Source: Bradyrhizobium sp. 139
Lineage (GTDB): Bacteria; Pseudomonadota; Alphaproteobacteria; Rhizobiales; Xanthobacteraceae
NCBI RefSeq assembly: GCF_023074175.1
Contig: NZ_JADPKS010000022.1
Span: 1 to 64,000 of the forward strand
Reading direction: 5' to 3'
DNA: 64,000 bases
Shown: one piece after another, positions 46,727 to 54,593 of the stretch
Layout: each line of letters begins with the position of its first letter
How positions within the stretch are numbered: position 1 is the stretch's first letter
Notes under the pieces: model-generated
What the model saw: only the letters and a program-made list of their open reading frames with translations
Databases searched by the model: none
Told to the model about the DNA's origin: nothing
Position numbers and translations under genes: made by a program

Positions 46727-47137
46727 ATGACCGATCTCAAGCTCACACTGGTGGTAGCCTGCGCGCTTGTCGACGCCGACAAGCGCGTCCTGATCGCGCA
46801 GCGCCCCGAGGGCAAAACGCTTGCGGGCCTGTGGGAATTTCCCGGCGGCAAGTGTGAACCCGGTGAGCGGCCGGAGCAGAGCCTGATCCGCGAACTGCAT
46901 GAAGAGCTCGGCATCACCGTCGCCGAACCGTGCCTGGCTCCGCTGACCTTTGCGAGCTACGGCTACGAGACCTTTCACCTCCTGATGCCGCTTTACATCT
47001 GCCGGCGCTGGGAGGGGCTGGTCACCCCACGGGAAGGCCAGACCCTGGCCTGGGTCCGCGCCAACAAGCTGCGCGACTACCCGATGCCCCCGGCAGACAT
47101 TCCGCTGATCCCGCATTTGATCGATTTGCTAATGTGA
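46727..47137 (+). CDS. mutT: 8-oxo-dGTP diphosphatase MutT
   Basis: Nudix hydrolase of 136 residues that removes mutagenic oxidised GTP. The ATG at 46727 lies four bases after the argJ stop. The complete Nudix box is GGKCEPGERPEQSLIRELHEELG. The N-terminal VVACALVDADKRVLIAQRPEGKTLAGLWEFPGG is typical of MutT. Confidence 0.94.
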   Translation: MTDLKLTLVVACALVDADKRVLIAQRPEGKTLAGLWEFPGGKCEPGERPEQSLIRELHEELGITVAEPCLAPLTFASYGYETFHLLMPLYICRRWEGLVTPREGQTLAWVRANKLRDYPMPPADIPLIPHLIDLLM

Positions 47138-47162
47138 GTTGAAGCGGCCACCACGCTCTCGG

Positions 47163-47248
47163 CGTCATGCCCGGGCTTGTTCCCGGGCATCCACGATCTC
47201 GTGTCGGGCTGGAAGCCGTGGATGGCCGGGTCAAGTCCGGCCACGACG
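47163..47248. repeat. Inverted intergenic repeat, family 4 (copy c)
   Basis: CGTCATGCCCGGGCTTG and CCCGGGCATCCACGA on the left, CCGTGGATGGCCGGGTCAAG with CCGGCCACGACG on the right. Sits between the convergent mutT and methyltransferase genes and may serve both as terminator. Confidence 0.8.
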
Positions 47249-47259
47249 GAGGAAGCAGC

Positions 47260-48108
47260 CTACGTCTCTCCCGCCTTCTTCACCGCCTCCGCGAGACTTG
47301 CCTTGGCCGAACCGGGCTTCAGCGGCTGCTGCTGGCTCGCATGCGGGGCCCAGCCGGAGAGCCAGATGATGTCGAACGTTGCACGGATGCGGCCGTCGGC
47401 ACCGGCAAAACGCTCGGCATAGACTTCAGCCATCCGCAGCAGCGTCGCGCGGCGCGTCGGTTTGCGGCGCCGCTCGATCAGCACATTGGCCGCGCCCATT
47501 CGGCGGAGATCCTGCATCAGCGCAAAGGCATTGGCGTAGCGCACCACGACACGGTCGACATCGGTGACCGGAAGGGCAAAGCCCGTCCGCTGCAACAGCG
47601 CGCCGATCTCGCGCAGATCAGCGAACGGCGCCACCCGCGGCGACACCCCGCCCTCGCATTCGGCCTCCGCCGCGGCAAAGGCCTGCCGCAACTCGGTCAG
47701 GCTGTCGCCGCCGATCATCGCTGCGAGCAGCAACCCGTCCGGCTTCAGCGCACGCCGCACCTGCGCGAGCACCCCCGGCAGGTCGTTGACGAATTGCAGC
47801 GCCAGCGCCGAGACGACGAGGTCCAGACTTTCGGGGGCAAAGGGCAGTTTTTCCGCGCCGTTCGCATCGAGCGCAACCCGCGCGGTAGAAGGAAGCCGCG
47901 CACGCAAAGCCGCAAGACCTTCGCCGGGCGTCCAGAGATCGGCTGGTGCGTGAAACTCGCGCATCACCGCGCCCAGCCGGTCCGACATGTCCTCGGCGAC
48001 CCGATCGAGCAGGAAGGTCACCTCGCCCTGCGCCTGTGCGCGCCGCTGCCGCGAATGCAGCAGCGCACGATCGAACAGGGCGGGCGGAGTTTGCATGTTC
48101 TGAGCCAT
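47260..48108 (-). CDS. SAM-dependent methyltransferase, BioC/NDUFAF5-like
   Basis: Encodes 282 residues from the ATG at 48108. ALFDRALLHSRQRRA at the N-terminus, LPFAPESLDLVVSALALQFVNDLPGVLAQVRRALKPDGLLLAAMIGGDSLTELR and the C-terminal GRIRATFDIIWLSGWAPH are characteristic of the alphaproteobacterial relatives of NDUFAF5, the assembly factor of respiratory complex I. The SAM-binding glycine motif in the first strand is less clear. Divergent to comF. Confidence 0.85.
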   Translation of the reverse strand: MAQNMQTPPALFDRALLHSRQRRAQAQGEVTFLLDRVAEDMSDRLGAVMREFHAPADLWTPGEGLAALRARLPSTARVALDANGAEKLPFAPESLDLVVSALALQFVNDLPGVLAQVRRALKPDGLLLAAMIGGDSLTELRQAFAAAEAECEGGVSPRVAPFADLREIGALLQRTGFALPVTDVDRVVVRYANAFALMQDLRRMGAANVLIERRRKPTRRATLLRMAEVYAERFAGADGRIRATFDIIWLSGWAPHASQQQPLKPGSAKASLAEAVKKAGET

Positions 48109-48172
48109 GCCGCTGGTTACGCCGATCACGACGGTTCTGGCAATCCGCTGTGGACGGCGCTAGTCTTCTCCG

Positions 48173-48970
48173 ATGGAAGTAGAAGGCGCTCCCGCCCGTT
48201 CCATCGCCGCACCGCTGCGGGCCGCATGGACGGCCGGCCGCCACGTGCTGTCGCGCGCCGCACGGCTCGCGCTCGATATCGCGCTGCCGACGCTGTGCGT
48301 GTCCTGCCGCGAGCCGGTCGATGGCGAGGGCGTCTGCGCGGCCTGCTGGGCGCGGCTGTCGTTCATCGAACGGCCCTATTGCCCGCGCCTCGGCATTCCC
48401 TTCGTCTACGACCCCGGCCCCGACATGCTGTCGATGGAGGCGATCGCGAGCCCGCCGGCCTACCAGCGGGCACGCGCGGCGGTGCGCTATGACGACGTCG
48501 CGCGCACCCTGGTGCATGCGCTGAAATACCAGGACCGTACTGATTTGGCGCCGGCCATGGGCCGCTGGATGGCGCGGGCGGGCGGCGAGCTTCTGATCCA
48601 GACCGACATGCTGGTGCCCGTTCCCCTGCATTGGCGCCGGGCCTGGCGCCGCCGCTATAACCAGTCCGGGGCGCTGGCACAAATCATCGCGCGGCAGAGC
48701 GGGGTCAGGGTGCGCGGCGAAGTGCTGCGCCGGGTGCGCGCGACCGAGCAGCAGATTGGCCTGTCGCGGACCCAGCGCGCCATCAATGTGCAGGGGGCAT
48801 TCCAGGTATCCCCCGACCGCCAGGCGGACGTCCAGGGTCGGCGCATTGTCCTCATCGACGACGTCCTGACGTCGGGTGCGACCCTGGATGCCTGTGCGCG
48901 GGCCCTGCTCCGCGCCAAGGCGGCCCAAGTGGACGTGCTGGTCTTTGCCCGGGTTGTCGAGGGCCGGTGA
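48173..48970 (+). CDS. comF: ComF family protein (phosphoribosyltransferase-like)
   Basis: Encodes 265 residues. A double Cys zinc ribbon LCVSCREPVDGEGVCAACW is followed by the phosphoribosyltransferase fold with the PRPP loop VLIDDVLTSGATLDACA and the RRYNQSGALA motif. ComF is linked to DNA uptake in Bacillus and Haemophilus; in rhizobia its role is not established. First of the comF-grxC-nitrilase-DUF1178 row. Confidence 0.93.
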   Translation: MEVEGAPARSIAAPLRAAWTAGRHVLSRAARLALDIALPTLCVSCREPVDGEGVCAACWARLSFIERPYCPRLGIPFVYDPGPDMLSMEAIASPPAYQRARAAVRYDDVARTLVHALKYQDRTDLAPAMGRWMARAGGELLIQTDMLVPVPLHWRRAWRRRYNQSGALAQIIARQSGVRVRGEVLRRVRATEQQIGLSRTQRAINVQGAFQVSPDRQADVQGRRIVLIDDVLTSGATLDACARALLRAKAAQVDVLVFARVVEGR

Positions 48971-49017
48971 AGTCCCATATAATTCAATGAATTCATGACA
49001 TGAGAGCGCCAGACACC

Positions 49018-49293
49018 ATGACCGCTGCTGTCGAGATCTACACGAGGCCGGGCTGCGGCTATTGTTCCGCGGCCAGGTCGCTGCTGACCCGCAAGAAAGC
49101 GACGTTCACGGAGTTCGATATCGCCAAGAACCCGTCCTGGCGCCAGGAGATGTACGAACGCGCCGGCGAAGGTTCGACCTTCCCGCAGATCTGGATCGGC
49201 GGAACCCATGTCGGGGGGTGCGACGAGCTCTATGCGCTCGACCGCGGAGGCAAGCTCGACGGCATGCTCGGCAACGTGAAGGCGGAGTCATGA
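49018..49293 (+). CDS. grxC: Glutaredoxin 3
   Basis: Encodes 91 residues from the ATG at 49018; one at 49000 is possible. The active site RPGCGYC is a dithiol CxxC, and TFPQIWIGGTHVGGCDEL binds glutathione through the cis-Pro and GG motif. The stop overlaps the next start (ATGA at 49290). Confidence 0.94.
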   Translation: MTAAVEIYTRPGCGYCSAARSLLTRKKATFTEFDIAKNPSWRQEMYERAGEGSTFPQIWIGGTHVGGCDELYALDRGGKLDGMLGNVKAES

Positions 49294-50168
49294 GCGAGAA
49301 TCGGACCTTCACTGCGGCCATGGTGCAGATGCGCACCGGCCTGATGCCCGGGCCGAGCCTCGAGCAGGGCACCAGGCTGATCCGGCAGGCTGCGGCCAAT
49401 GGCGCCGACTACGTGCAGACGCCCGAAGTCAGCAACATGATGCAACTCAATCGCAAGGCGCTGTTCGAACATCTCCAAAGCGAACAGGACGACACCTCGC
49501 TGAAGGCCTACCGCGCGCTCGCGGCGGAACTCGGGATTCACATCCATGTCGGCTCGCTGGCGCTGCGCTTTTCGGAGGAAAAAGCGGTCAACCGCTCCTT
49601 CCTGATCGGGCCCGAGGGCAATGTGCTCGCGAGCTACGACAAGATTCATATGTTCGACATCGAGCTGCCGGACGGCGAGAGCTATCGCGAATCCGCCAAT
49701 TACCAGCCGGGCGAAACCGCCGTGATCTCCGACCTGCCCTGGGGCCGGGTCGGGCTGACCATCTGCTATGACGTGCGCTTCCCCGCGCTCTACCGTGCGC
49801 TGGCCGAAAGCGGCGCGTCCTTCATCACGGTGCCGTCCGCCTTCACCCGCAAGACCGGTGAGGCGCATTGGCACGTGCTGCTGCGTTCGCGCGCGATCGA
49901 GACCGGCTGTTTCATCTTCGCCGCGGCGCAGGCCGGCCTGCATGAGAACAAGCGCGAGACGTTTGGCCACTCGCTGATCATCGACCCCTGGGGCGAGATC
50001 CTGGCAGAGGGTGACGTCGAGCCCGGGATCATCATGGCCAAGATCGACCCGGCCAGGGTCGAGACCGCACGCCGGGCGATCCCGTCGCTCCAGCACGGCC
50101 GCCGCTTCGGCGTTGCCGATCCTAATGCCGGGCCGGACCATCTGCACCTCGTGCGGGGATCGGCATGA
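49290..50168 (+). CDS. Carbon-nitrogen hydrolase, Nit/NIT2-like
   Basis: Encodes 292 residues. The catalytic triad is visible: Glu in QTPEVSNM, Lys in YDKIHMFDIEL and Cys in LTICYDVRFPALYR. The segment HVGSLALRFSEEKAVNRSFLI and the HGRRFGVADP C-terminus fit the Nit1/Nit2 branch, which repairs deaminated glutathione or acts as omega-amidase. It stands next to glutaredoxin, which agrees with glutathione-related repair. Coupled to the next gene by a four-base overlap. Confidence 0.93.
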   Translation: MSENRTFTAAMVQMRTGLMPGPSLEQGTRLIRQAAANGADYVQTPEVSNMMQLNRKALFEHLQSEQDDTSLKAYRALAAELGIHIHVGSLALRFSEEKAVNRSFLIGPEGNVLASYDKIHMFDIELPDGESYRESANYQPGETAVISDLPWGRVGLTICYDVRFPALYRALAESGASFITVPSAFTRKTGEAHWHVLLRSRAIETGCFIFAAAQAGLHENKRETFGHSLIIDPWGEILAEGDVEPGIIMAKIDPARVETARRAIPSLQHGRRFGVADPNAGPDHLHLVRGSA

Positions 50169-50647
50169 TCCGCTACGCGCTCCGCTGCGATCGCGCCCAC
50201 GCATTCGAAAGCTGGTTCCAGAGCTCGTCGGCCTATGAGTCGCAGGTGAAGCGCAAGCTCGTGACCTGCCCCATCTGCGGCTCGGCCAAGGTCGACAAGG
50301 CGATCATGGCCCCGCGCATCGTCGGCAAGAAGGGTCGCGGACCTGCAACGCCGCCGCCAGAGCCGACCACGACCGCCGCGCCCGAGGCTGCCGCATCAGG
50401 ACCGACCTCGCTGATGATGGCGCAGGAGAAGGAGCTGCGCACCAAGCTGAAGGAGCTGCGCGATCACATCGTCAAGAACGCCGACAATGTCGGCGAGCGT
50501 TTTGCGAATGAAGCCCGTGCGATGCATTACGGCGACAAGGAGCACCGCCCGATCTACGGCGAAGCCTCGCCCGATGAAGCAAAATCGCTGATCGACGAGG
50601 GCATCGAAGTGTCGCCGCTGCCGACGCTGCCGGAAGACCGGAATTAG
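50165..50647 (+). CDS. DUF1178 family protein
   Basis: Encodes 160 residues. MIRYALRCDRAHAFESWFQSSSAYESQ followed by LVTCPICGS forms a small zinc-ribbon-like unit typical of DUF1178. The C-terminus EARAMHYGDKEHRPIYGEASPDEAKSLIDEGIEVSPLP is also conserved in the family. Function unknown; regularly found after the Nit gene in alphaproteobacteria. The stop overlaps the convergent DMT permease stop by three bases. Confidence 0.9.
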   Translation: MIRYALRCDRAHAFESWFQSSSAYESQVKRKLVTCPICGSAKVDKAIMAPRIVGKKGRGPATPPPEPTTTAAPEAAASGPTSLMMAQEKELRTKLKELRDHIVKNADNVGERFANEARAMHYGDKEHRPIYGEASPDEAKSLIDEGIEVSPLPTLPEDRN

Positions 50648-51543
50648 ACCCCAACCAGCACCGCCACGCCAACCACGATCAGCACGATGCCGAAAATCTC
50701 GCGCGGCGCGATCGGCTGCTTGAATGAGTAATAGGCCACGGCTTGCGCGAACAGCACCTCGATCAAAGCGAGTGTGCGGACATTGGCCGCCGCGGTCAGC
50801 GCAAATGCCAGGAACCAGAATTGGGAGGCGAACGCGCCCATGAAGCCGGCGAGCAGCGACGGCTTCCACAAGCCGACGATCGCCTCAAGCACCTTCGGCG
50901 CGCGCCAGAGCAGATAGATCGTCAGGATCAGCGTCTGCACGAACAGGCCGAGCACCAGGGTGACCGATGCTGCCGTCACGAAGGAGACATCAGGCACATT
51001 GATGATGGCACCGCGGAAGCCAACGGCTGAGAGCGCAAAGGCGGCTGCGGCGACGAGGCCCGTGACAGTCGGCTTCAATTCCGCAAAGCTCTTCTCGCCA
51101 CCGGGCCGCAACGCCGTGATGACGACGCCGATGGTCGCAATCACGATCGCCAGCACCTTGAGCCAGGTCAGGTGATCGCCGAGGAAGACGAAGCCGAAGA
51201 TCGCGGTCTGGATCGCCTCGGTTTTCAGGTAGGCCGTCGTCACCACGAAGGAGCGGTCGTTCATCGCCAGCAGCATCAGGCCGGTCGCGACGATCTGGCT
51301 GAGGGCGCCAAGCAGAAGCCATGGCCAGAACACGGACGGCGGCATGCCGAGCCGATCGCCGGAGGCGATCAGCACCACCGCCAAAAACAGCAGCGAGAAC
51401 GGGAATCCGAACAGGAAACGGATATTGGTCGCGCCCCAGGTCCCCAGCGGCTTCGTCAGCGACCGCTGCATCGCATTGCGCGCGACCTGGCCGAGCGCAG
51501 CGACGACGGTGAAGGGAATCCAGAGGCTGGCGATGGTGAACAT
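50644..51543 (-). CDS. EamA/DMT superfamily permease
   Basis: Encodes 299 residues with about ten membrane helices in two EamA repeats. FVVTTAYLKTEAIQTAIFGFVFLGDHLTWLKVLAIVIATIGVV closes the first and VLFAQAVAYYSFKQPIAPREIFGIVLIVVGVAVLVGV the second. Substrate not predictable. The ATG at 51543 has no good ribosome binding site and an upstream frame runs to 51588. Confidence 0.87.
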   Translation of the reverse strand: MFTIASLWIPFTVVAALGQVARNAMQRSLTKPLGTWGATNIRFLFGFPFSLLFLAVVLIASGDRLGMPPSVFWPWLLLGALSQIVATGLMLLAMNDRSFVVTTAYLKTEAIQTAIFGFVFLGDHLTWLKVLAIVIATIGVVITALRPGGEKSFAELKPTVTGLVAAAAFALSAVGFRGAIINVPDVSFVTAASVTLVLGLFVQTLILTIYLLWRAPKVLEAIVGLWKPSLLAGFMGAFASQFWFLAFALTAAANVRTLALIEVLFAQAVAYYSFKQPIAPREIFGIVLIVVGVAVLVGV

Positions 51544-51654
51544 GGGAGGGGGAGCGCTAAAGCAGGAAAAGATGCGTCCAACGTGCAAGCTGAGGCTCGC
51601 ACGGTCAACCGCGGGAACGTCATGGGAGCGATGCTCGCGCCCTGTTCACGCCCC

Positions 51655-52428
51655 TCACACCATCCCTTCGGCCACCATCATGTAGTTCACGTCCATGTCT
51701 GACGAGAGCGCCCAATTGTCGGCGAAGGGGCTGTAGACGACGCCGGTCTGCTCGGTGATGACGAGGCGGTTGTCGAGCAGATACTTCGTCAGTTCATCCG
51801 GGGTGACGAACTTGTTCCATTCGTGGGTGCCGCGCGGCAGCCAGCGCAGGACGTATTCGGCGCCGACGATGGCGAGCGCAAAGCTCTTCCAGTTCCTGTT
51901 CAGCGTCGAGACCACCATCAGGCCGTTCGGCTTCAGCATCGATGCGCAGCGCTTCAGGAAAACGCCGACATCGACGACGTGCTCGATCACCTCCATCGCC
52001 AGCACGATATCGAAGCGCTCGCGCGGGTCGATCTGCTCCACCGTGGTGCAGCGGTAGTCAATCGCGAGATGGCTCTTGTCGGCATGCAGCTTGGCGGCGG
52101 CAATGTTGCTCGCCGACGGATCGACGCCGGTGACCTGAGCGCCGAGACGCGACAGCGGCTCGCACAACAGGCCGGCGCCGCAACCGATATCGAGCACGCG
52201 CAGGCCGCCGAGGCAGTTGAGGCTGCGCACGTTGCGCTCGAACTTGCGGCAGGCGGCATCGCGGATGTAGCCGAGCCGCAGCGGGTTGATCCGGTGCAGC
52301 GGGGCCATCTTGCCCTTGGGGTTCCACCACTCGGCCGAAAGTTTTGAGAATTTCGCAATTTCGGCGGCGTCGACGGTCGAGCCCGGCTGGGCGCTTGCGG
52401 TTGCGGAAGTATCTTGCTGCATGCTCAT
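51655..52428 (-). CDS. ubiG: 3-demethylubiquinol O-methyltransferase/UbiG
   Basis: Carries out the two O-methylations of ubiquinone synthesis. Encodes 257 residues. FSKLSAEWWNPKGKMAPLHRINPLRLGYI is the UbiG N-terminus, VLDIGCGAGLLCEPLSRLGAQVTGVDPS the SAM site, and HEWNKFVTPDELTKYL the conserved late motif. Confidence 0.96.
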   Translation of the reverse strand: MSMQQDTSATASAQPGSTVDAAEIAKFSKLSAEWWNPKGKMAPLHRINPLRLGYIRDAACRKFERNVRSLNCLGGLRVLDIGCGAGLLCEPLSRLGAQVTGVDPSASNIAAAKLHADKSHLAIDYRCTTVEQIDPRERFDIVLAMEVIEHVVDVGVFLKRCASMLKPNGLMVVSTLNRNWKSFALAIVGAEYVLRWLPRGTHEWNKFVTPDELTKYLLDNRLVITEQTGVVYSPFADNWALSSDMDVNYMMVAEGMV

Positions 52429-52442
52429 CGGTAAGCGCGGTC

Positions 52443-52910
52443 CTATCGCGCGGTGATCGAATTACGGAAGGCGAGCGGCGAGGCGATGGTCCGGATGGTT
52501 TCGCGCCCCTCGCCGACGCCGTTGATGGTTACGTCGCCATAGTTGAGAATACGTCCAAGAATCGTCTGGTTGACGTCGACGCTCTCGACCTTGTCCAGCG
52601 CCATCTCGAAGGTGCGGCGCTTGATAAATCCCGTCTTGTGGACGACCCGCAAATTGGTGACGTCGGTCTCCGTGGTGAAGCGATGGAACCAGCCCTTCAA
52701 GGTCCAGTACAGGGCGGCTAGCGCCACCAGGCCAGAGCCCCACAGGCACAGCACCATCAAGCTGTAGACGTCGATCTGCCGAGACGCGACGAATAGGGCC
52801 AAGGCCACAATCCAGGCCACGATGGCCGGAAAATAGAAGATCCAGTGCGCATTGGTCGAATACAGCACCCGCTCGCCCGGTTGCAGGATCTCGTCGATAT
52901 AACGCGCCAT
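52443..52910 (-). CDS. bPH_2 (DUF304) domain membrane protein
   Basis: Encodes 155 residues. MARYIDEILQPGERVLYSTNAHWIFYF leads into two hydrophobic segments (about 22-44 and 50-72), followed by the PH-like domain TTETDVTNLRVVHKTGFIKRRTFEMALDKVESVDVNQTILGRILNYGDVTING. Function unknown. It precedes ubiG on the same strand with 14 bases between and is divergent to lysC. Confidence 0.9.
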   Translation of the reverse strand: MARYIDEILQPGERVLYSTNAHWIFYFPAIVAWIVALALFVASRQIDVYSLMVLCLWGSGLVALAALYWTLKGWFHRFTTETDVTNLRVVHKTGFIKRRTFEMALDKVESVDVNQTILGRILNYGDVTINGVGEGRETIRTIASPLAFRNSITAR

Positions 52911-53072
52911 GATCTCGGTTAACCCATACCCCCGGCTCGACCCAAAGCCTGCCCCCGCAGGAACCCGCTTGCCCCCGGCCCCGCCGCTATGTATACGCGC
53001 GGTCGGTATCCGCAGGCACCCGTCCAGTGCGGGTCACCATACTTATCCTTATGAGGGAATGCACGCGCCGTC

Positions 53073-54329
53073 ATGAGCCGCCTCGTGATGAAATTCGGCG
53101 GCACGTCCGTCGCCAACATCGAACGCATCCGCAACGTCGCACGCCATGTGAAGCGTGAGGTGGACGCAGGCCATGAGGTGGCCGTGGTCGTCTCCGCGAT
53201 GTCCGGCAAGACCAACGAGTTGGTGGCCTGGTGCACCGAAGCCTCGCCCATGCACGACGCGCGCGAATACGATGCCGTGGTCGCCTCGGGCGAACAGGTC
53301 ACCTCGGGCCTGCTCGCCATCGCGCTCCAGGGCATGGGCATCCAGGCCCGCTCCTGGCAGGGCTGGCAGATCCCGATCAAGACCAGCGACGCCCACGCCT
53401 CGGCCCGGATCGAGGATATCGACGGCAGCCAGATCATCAACCGCTTCAAGGAGCGGAAGGAGGTCGCGGTCATCGCCGGCTTCCAGGGCATCAACGCCCA
53501 GACCAACCGCATCACCACGCTTGGCCGCGGCGGCTCCGACACCTCGGCGGTCGCGATCGCCGCCGCCGTCAAGGCGGACCGCTGCGACATCTATACTGAT
53601 GTCGATGGCGTCTACACCACGGACCCGCGAATCGTGCCGAAGGCGCGCCGGCTCGACAAGATCGCGTTCGAAGACATGCTGGAACTGGCTTCCCAGGGCG
53701 CAAAAGTGCTCCAGGTCCGCTCGGTGGAACTCGGCATGGTCCACAACATGCCGATCTTCGTCCGCTCGAGCTTTGACAAGCCTGAGGATATCGACCCGCA
53801 TGCCAACCAGCCGCCCGGCACGCTGATCTGCAGCGAGGAGGAGATCATGGAAAGCCACGTCGTCACCGGTATCGCCTTTTCGAAGGACGAGGCCCAGATC
53901 TCGGTCCGCCAGATCGAGGACAAGCCCGGCGTGGCCGCCTCGATCTTCGGCCCGCTCGCGGACGCCAACATCAACGTCGACATGATCGTCCAGAACGTCT
54001 CCGAGGACGGCAAGACCACCGACCTCACCTTCACGGTGCCGGCCGCGGACTACACCCGGGCCAAGGAGACGATCACCGCGGCCAAGGGCCAGATCGGTTA
54101 TGCGCGACTCGACACCGCCACCGACGTCGCCAAGATTTCGGTGATCGGCAGCGGCATGCGCAGCCATGCCGGCGTCGCCGCCCAGGCATTTTCCGCCCTC
54201 GCCGGACGGAATATCAACATTCGGGCCATTACAACCTCCGAGATTAAATTCTCGGTTCTGATCGACGCCGCCTATACCGAGCTTGCGGTGCGCACCCTGC
54301 ACACGCTCTATGGCCTCGATCAGACCTAG
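53073..54329 (+). CDS. lysC: Aspartate kinase
   Basis: First step of lysine, threonine and methionine synthesis. Encodes 418 residues. MSRLVMKFGGTSVANIERI is the kinase N-terminus, TLGRGGSDTSAVAIAAAVKAD the nucleotide site, and two ACT domains (about 265-410; SVRQIEDKPGVAASIFGPLADANINVDMIVQN and SVIGSGMRSHAGVAAQAFSALAGRNINIRAI) give feedback control. Followed by ptsP on the same strand. Confidence 0.97.
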   Translation: MSRLVMKFGGTSVANIERIRNVARHVKREVDAGHEVAVVVSAMSGKTNELVAWCTEASPMHDAREYDAVVASGEQVTSGLLAIALQGMGIQARSWQGWQIPIKTSDAHASARIEDIDGSQIINRFKERKEVAVIAGFQGINAQTNRITTLGRGGSDTSAVAIAAAVKADRCDIYTDVDGVYTTDPRIVPKARRLDKIAFEDMLELASQGAKVLQVRSVELGMVHNMPIFVRSSFDKPEDIDPHANQPPGTLICSEEEIMESHVVTGIAFSKDEAQISVRQIEDKPGVAASIFGPLADANINVDMIVQNVSEDGKTTDLTFTVPAADYTRAKETITAAKGQIGYARLDTATDVAKISVIGSGMRSHAGVAAQAFSALAGRNINIRAITTSEIKFSVLIDAAYTELAVRTLHTLYGLDQT

Positions 54330-54593
54330 ACGAATTTTCTCTTAGCGGCCGCAGCAAACGCGAAGGTGTATACACCTTTGTAGCTGGCAGGCGTTTTGCT
54401 TGGCAAAACAAGCCCCAATTCGCTATACGGCGAACAGGGTGGGCTGCCAGAAACTGTGCCCCGGTCGAGGCGGTGCCGATTCGGCTCAAGCGATCGCCTG
54501 GGCCGGCGCCGGATGAGCAGTTTGTTTTTCTGGATTTTCGGGCGAGCCGCCGGAGCCCCTTCGGGTCCGGCTGACGGAGGAGATTGACGGCAC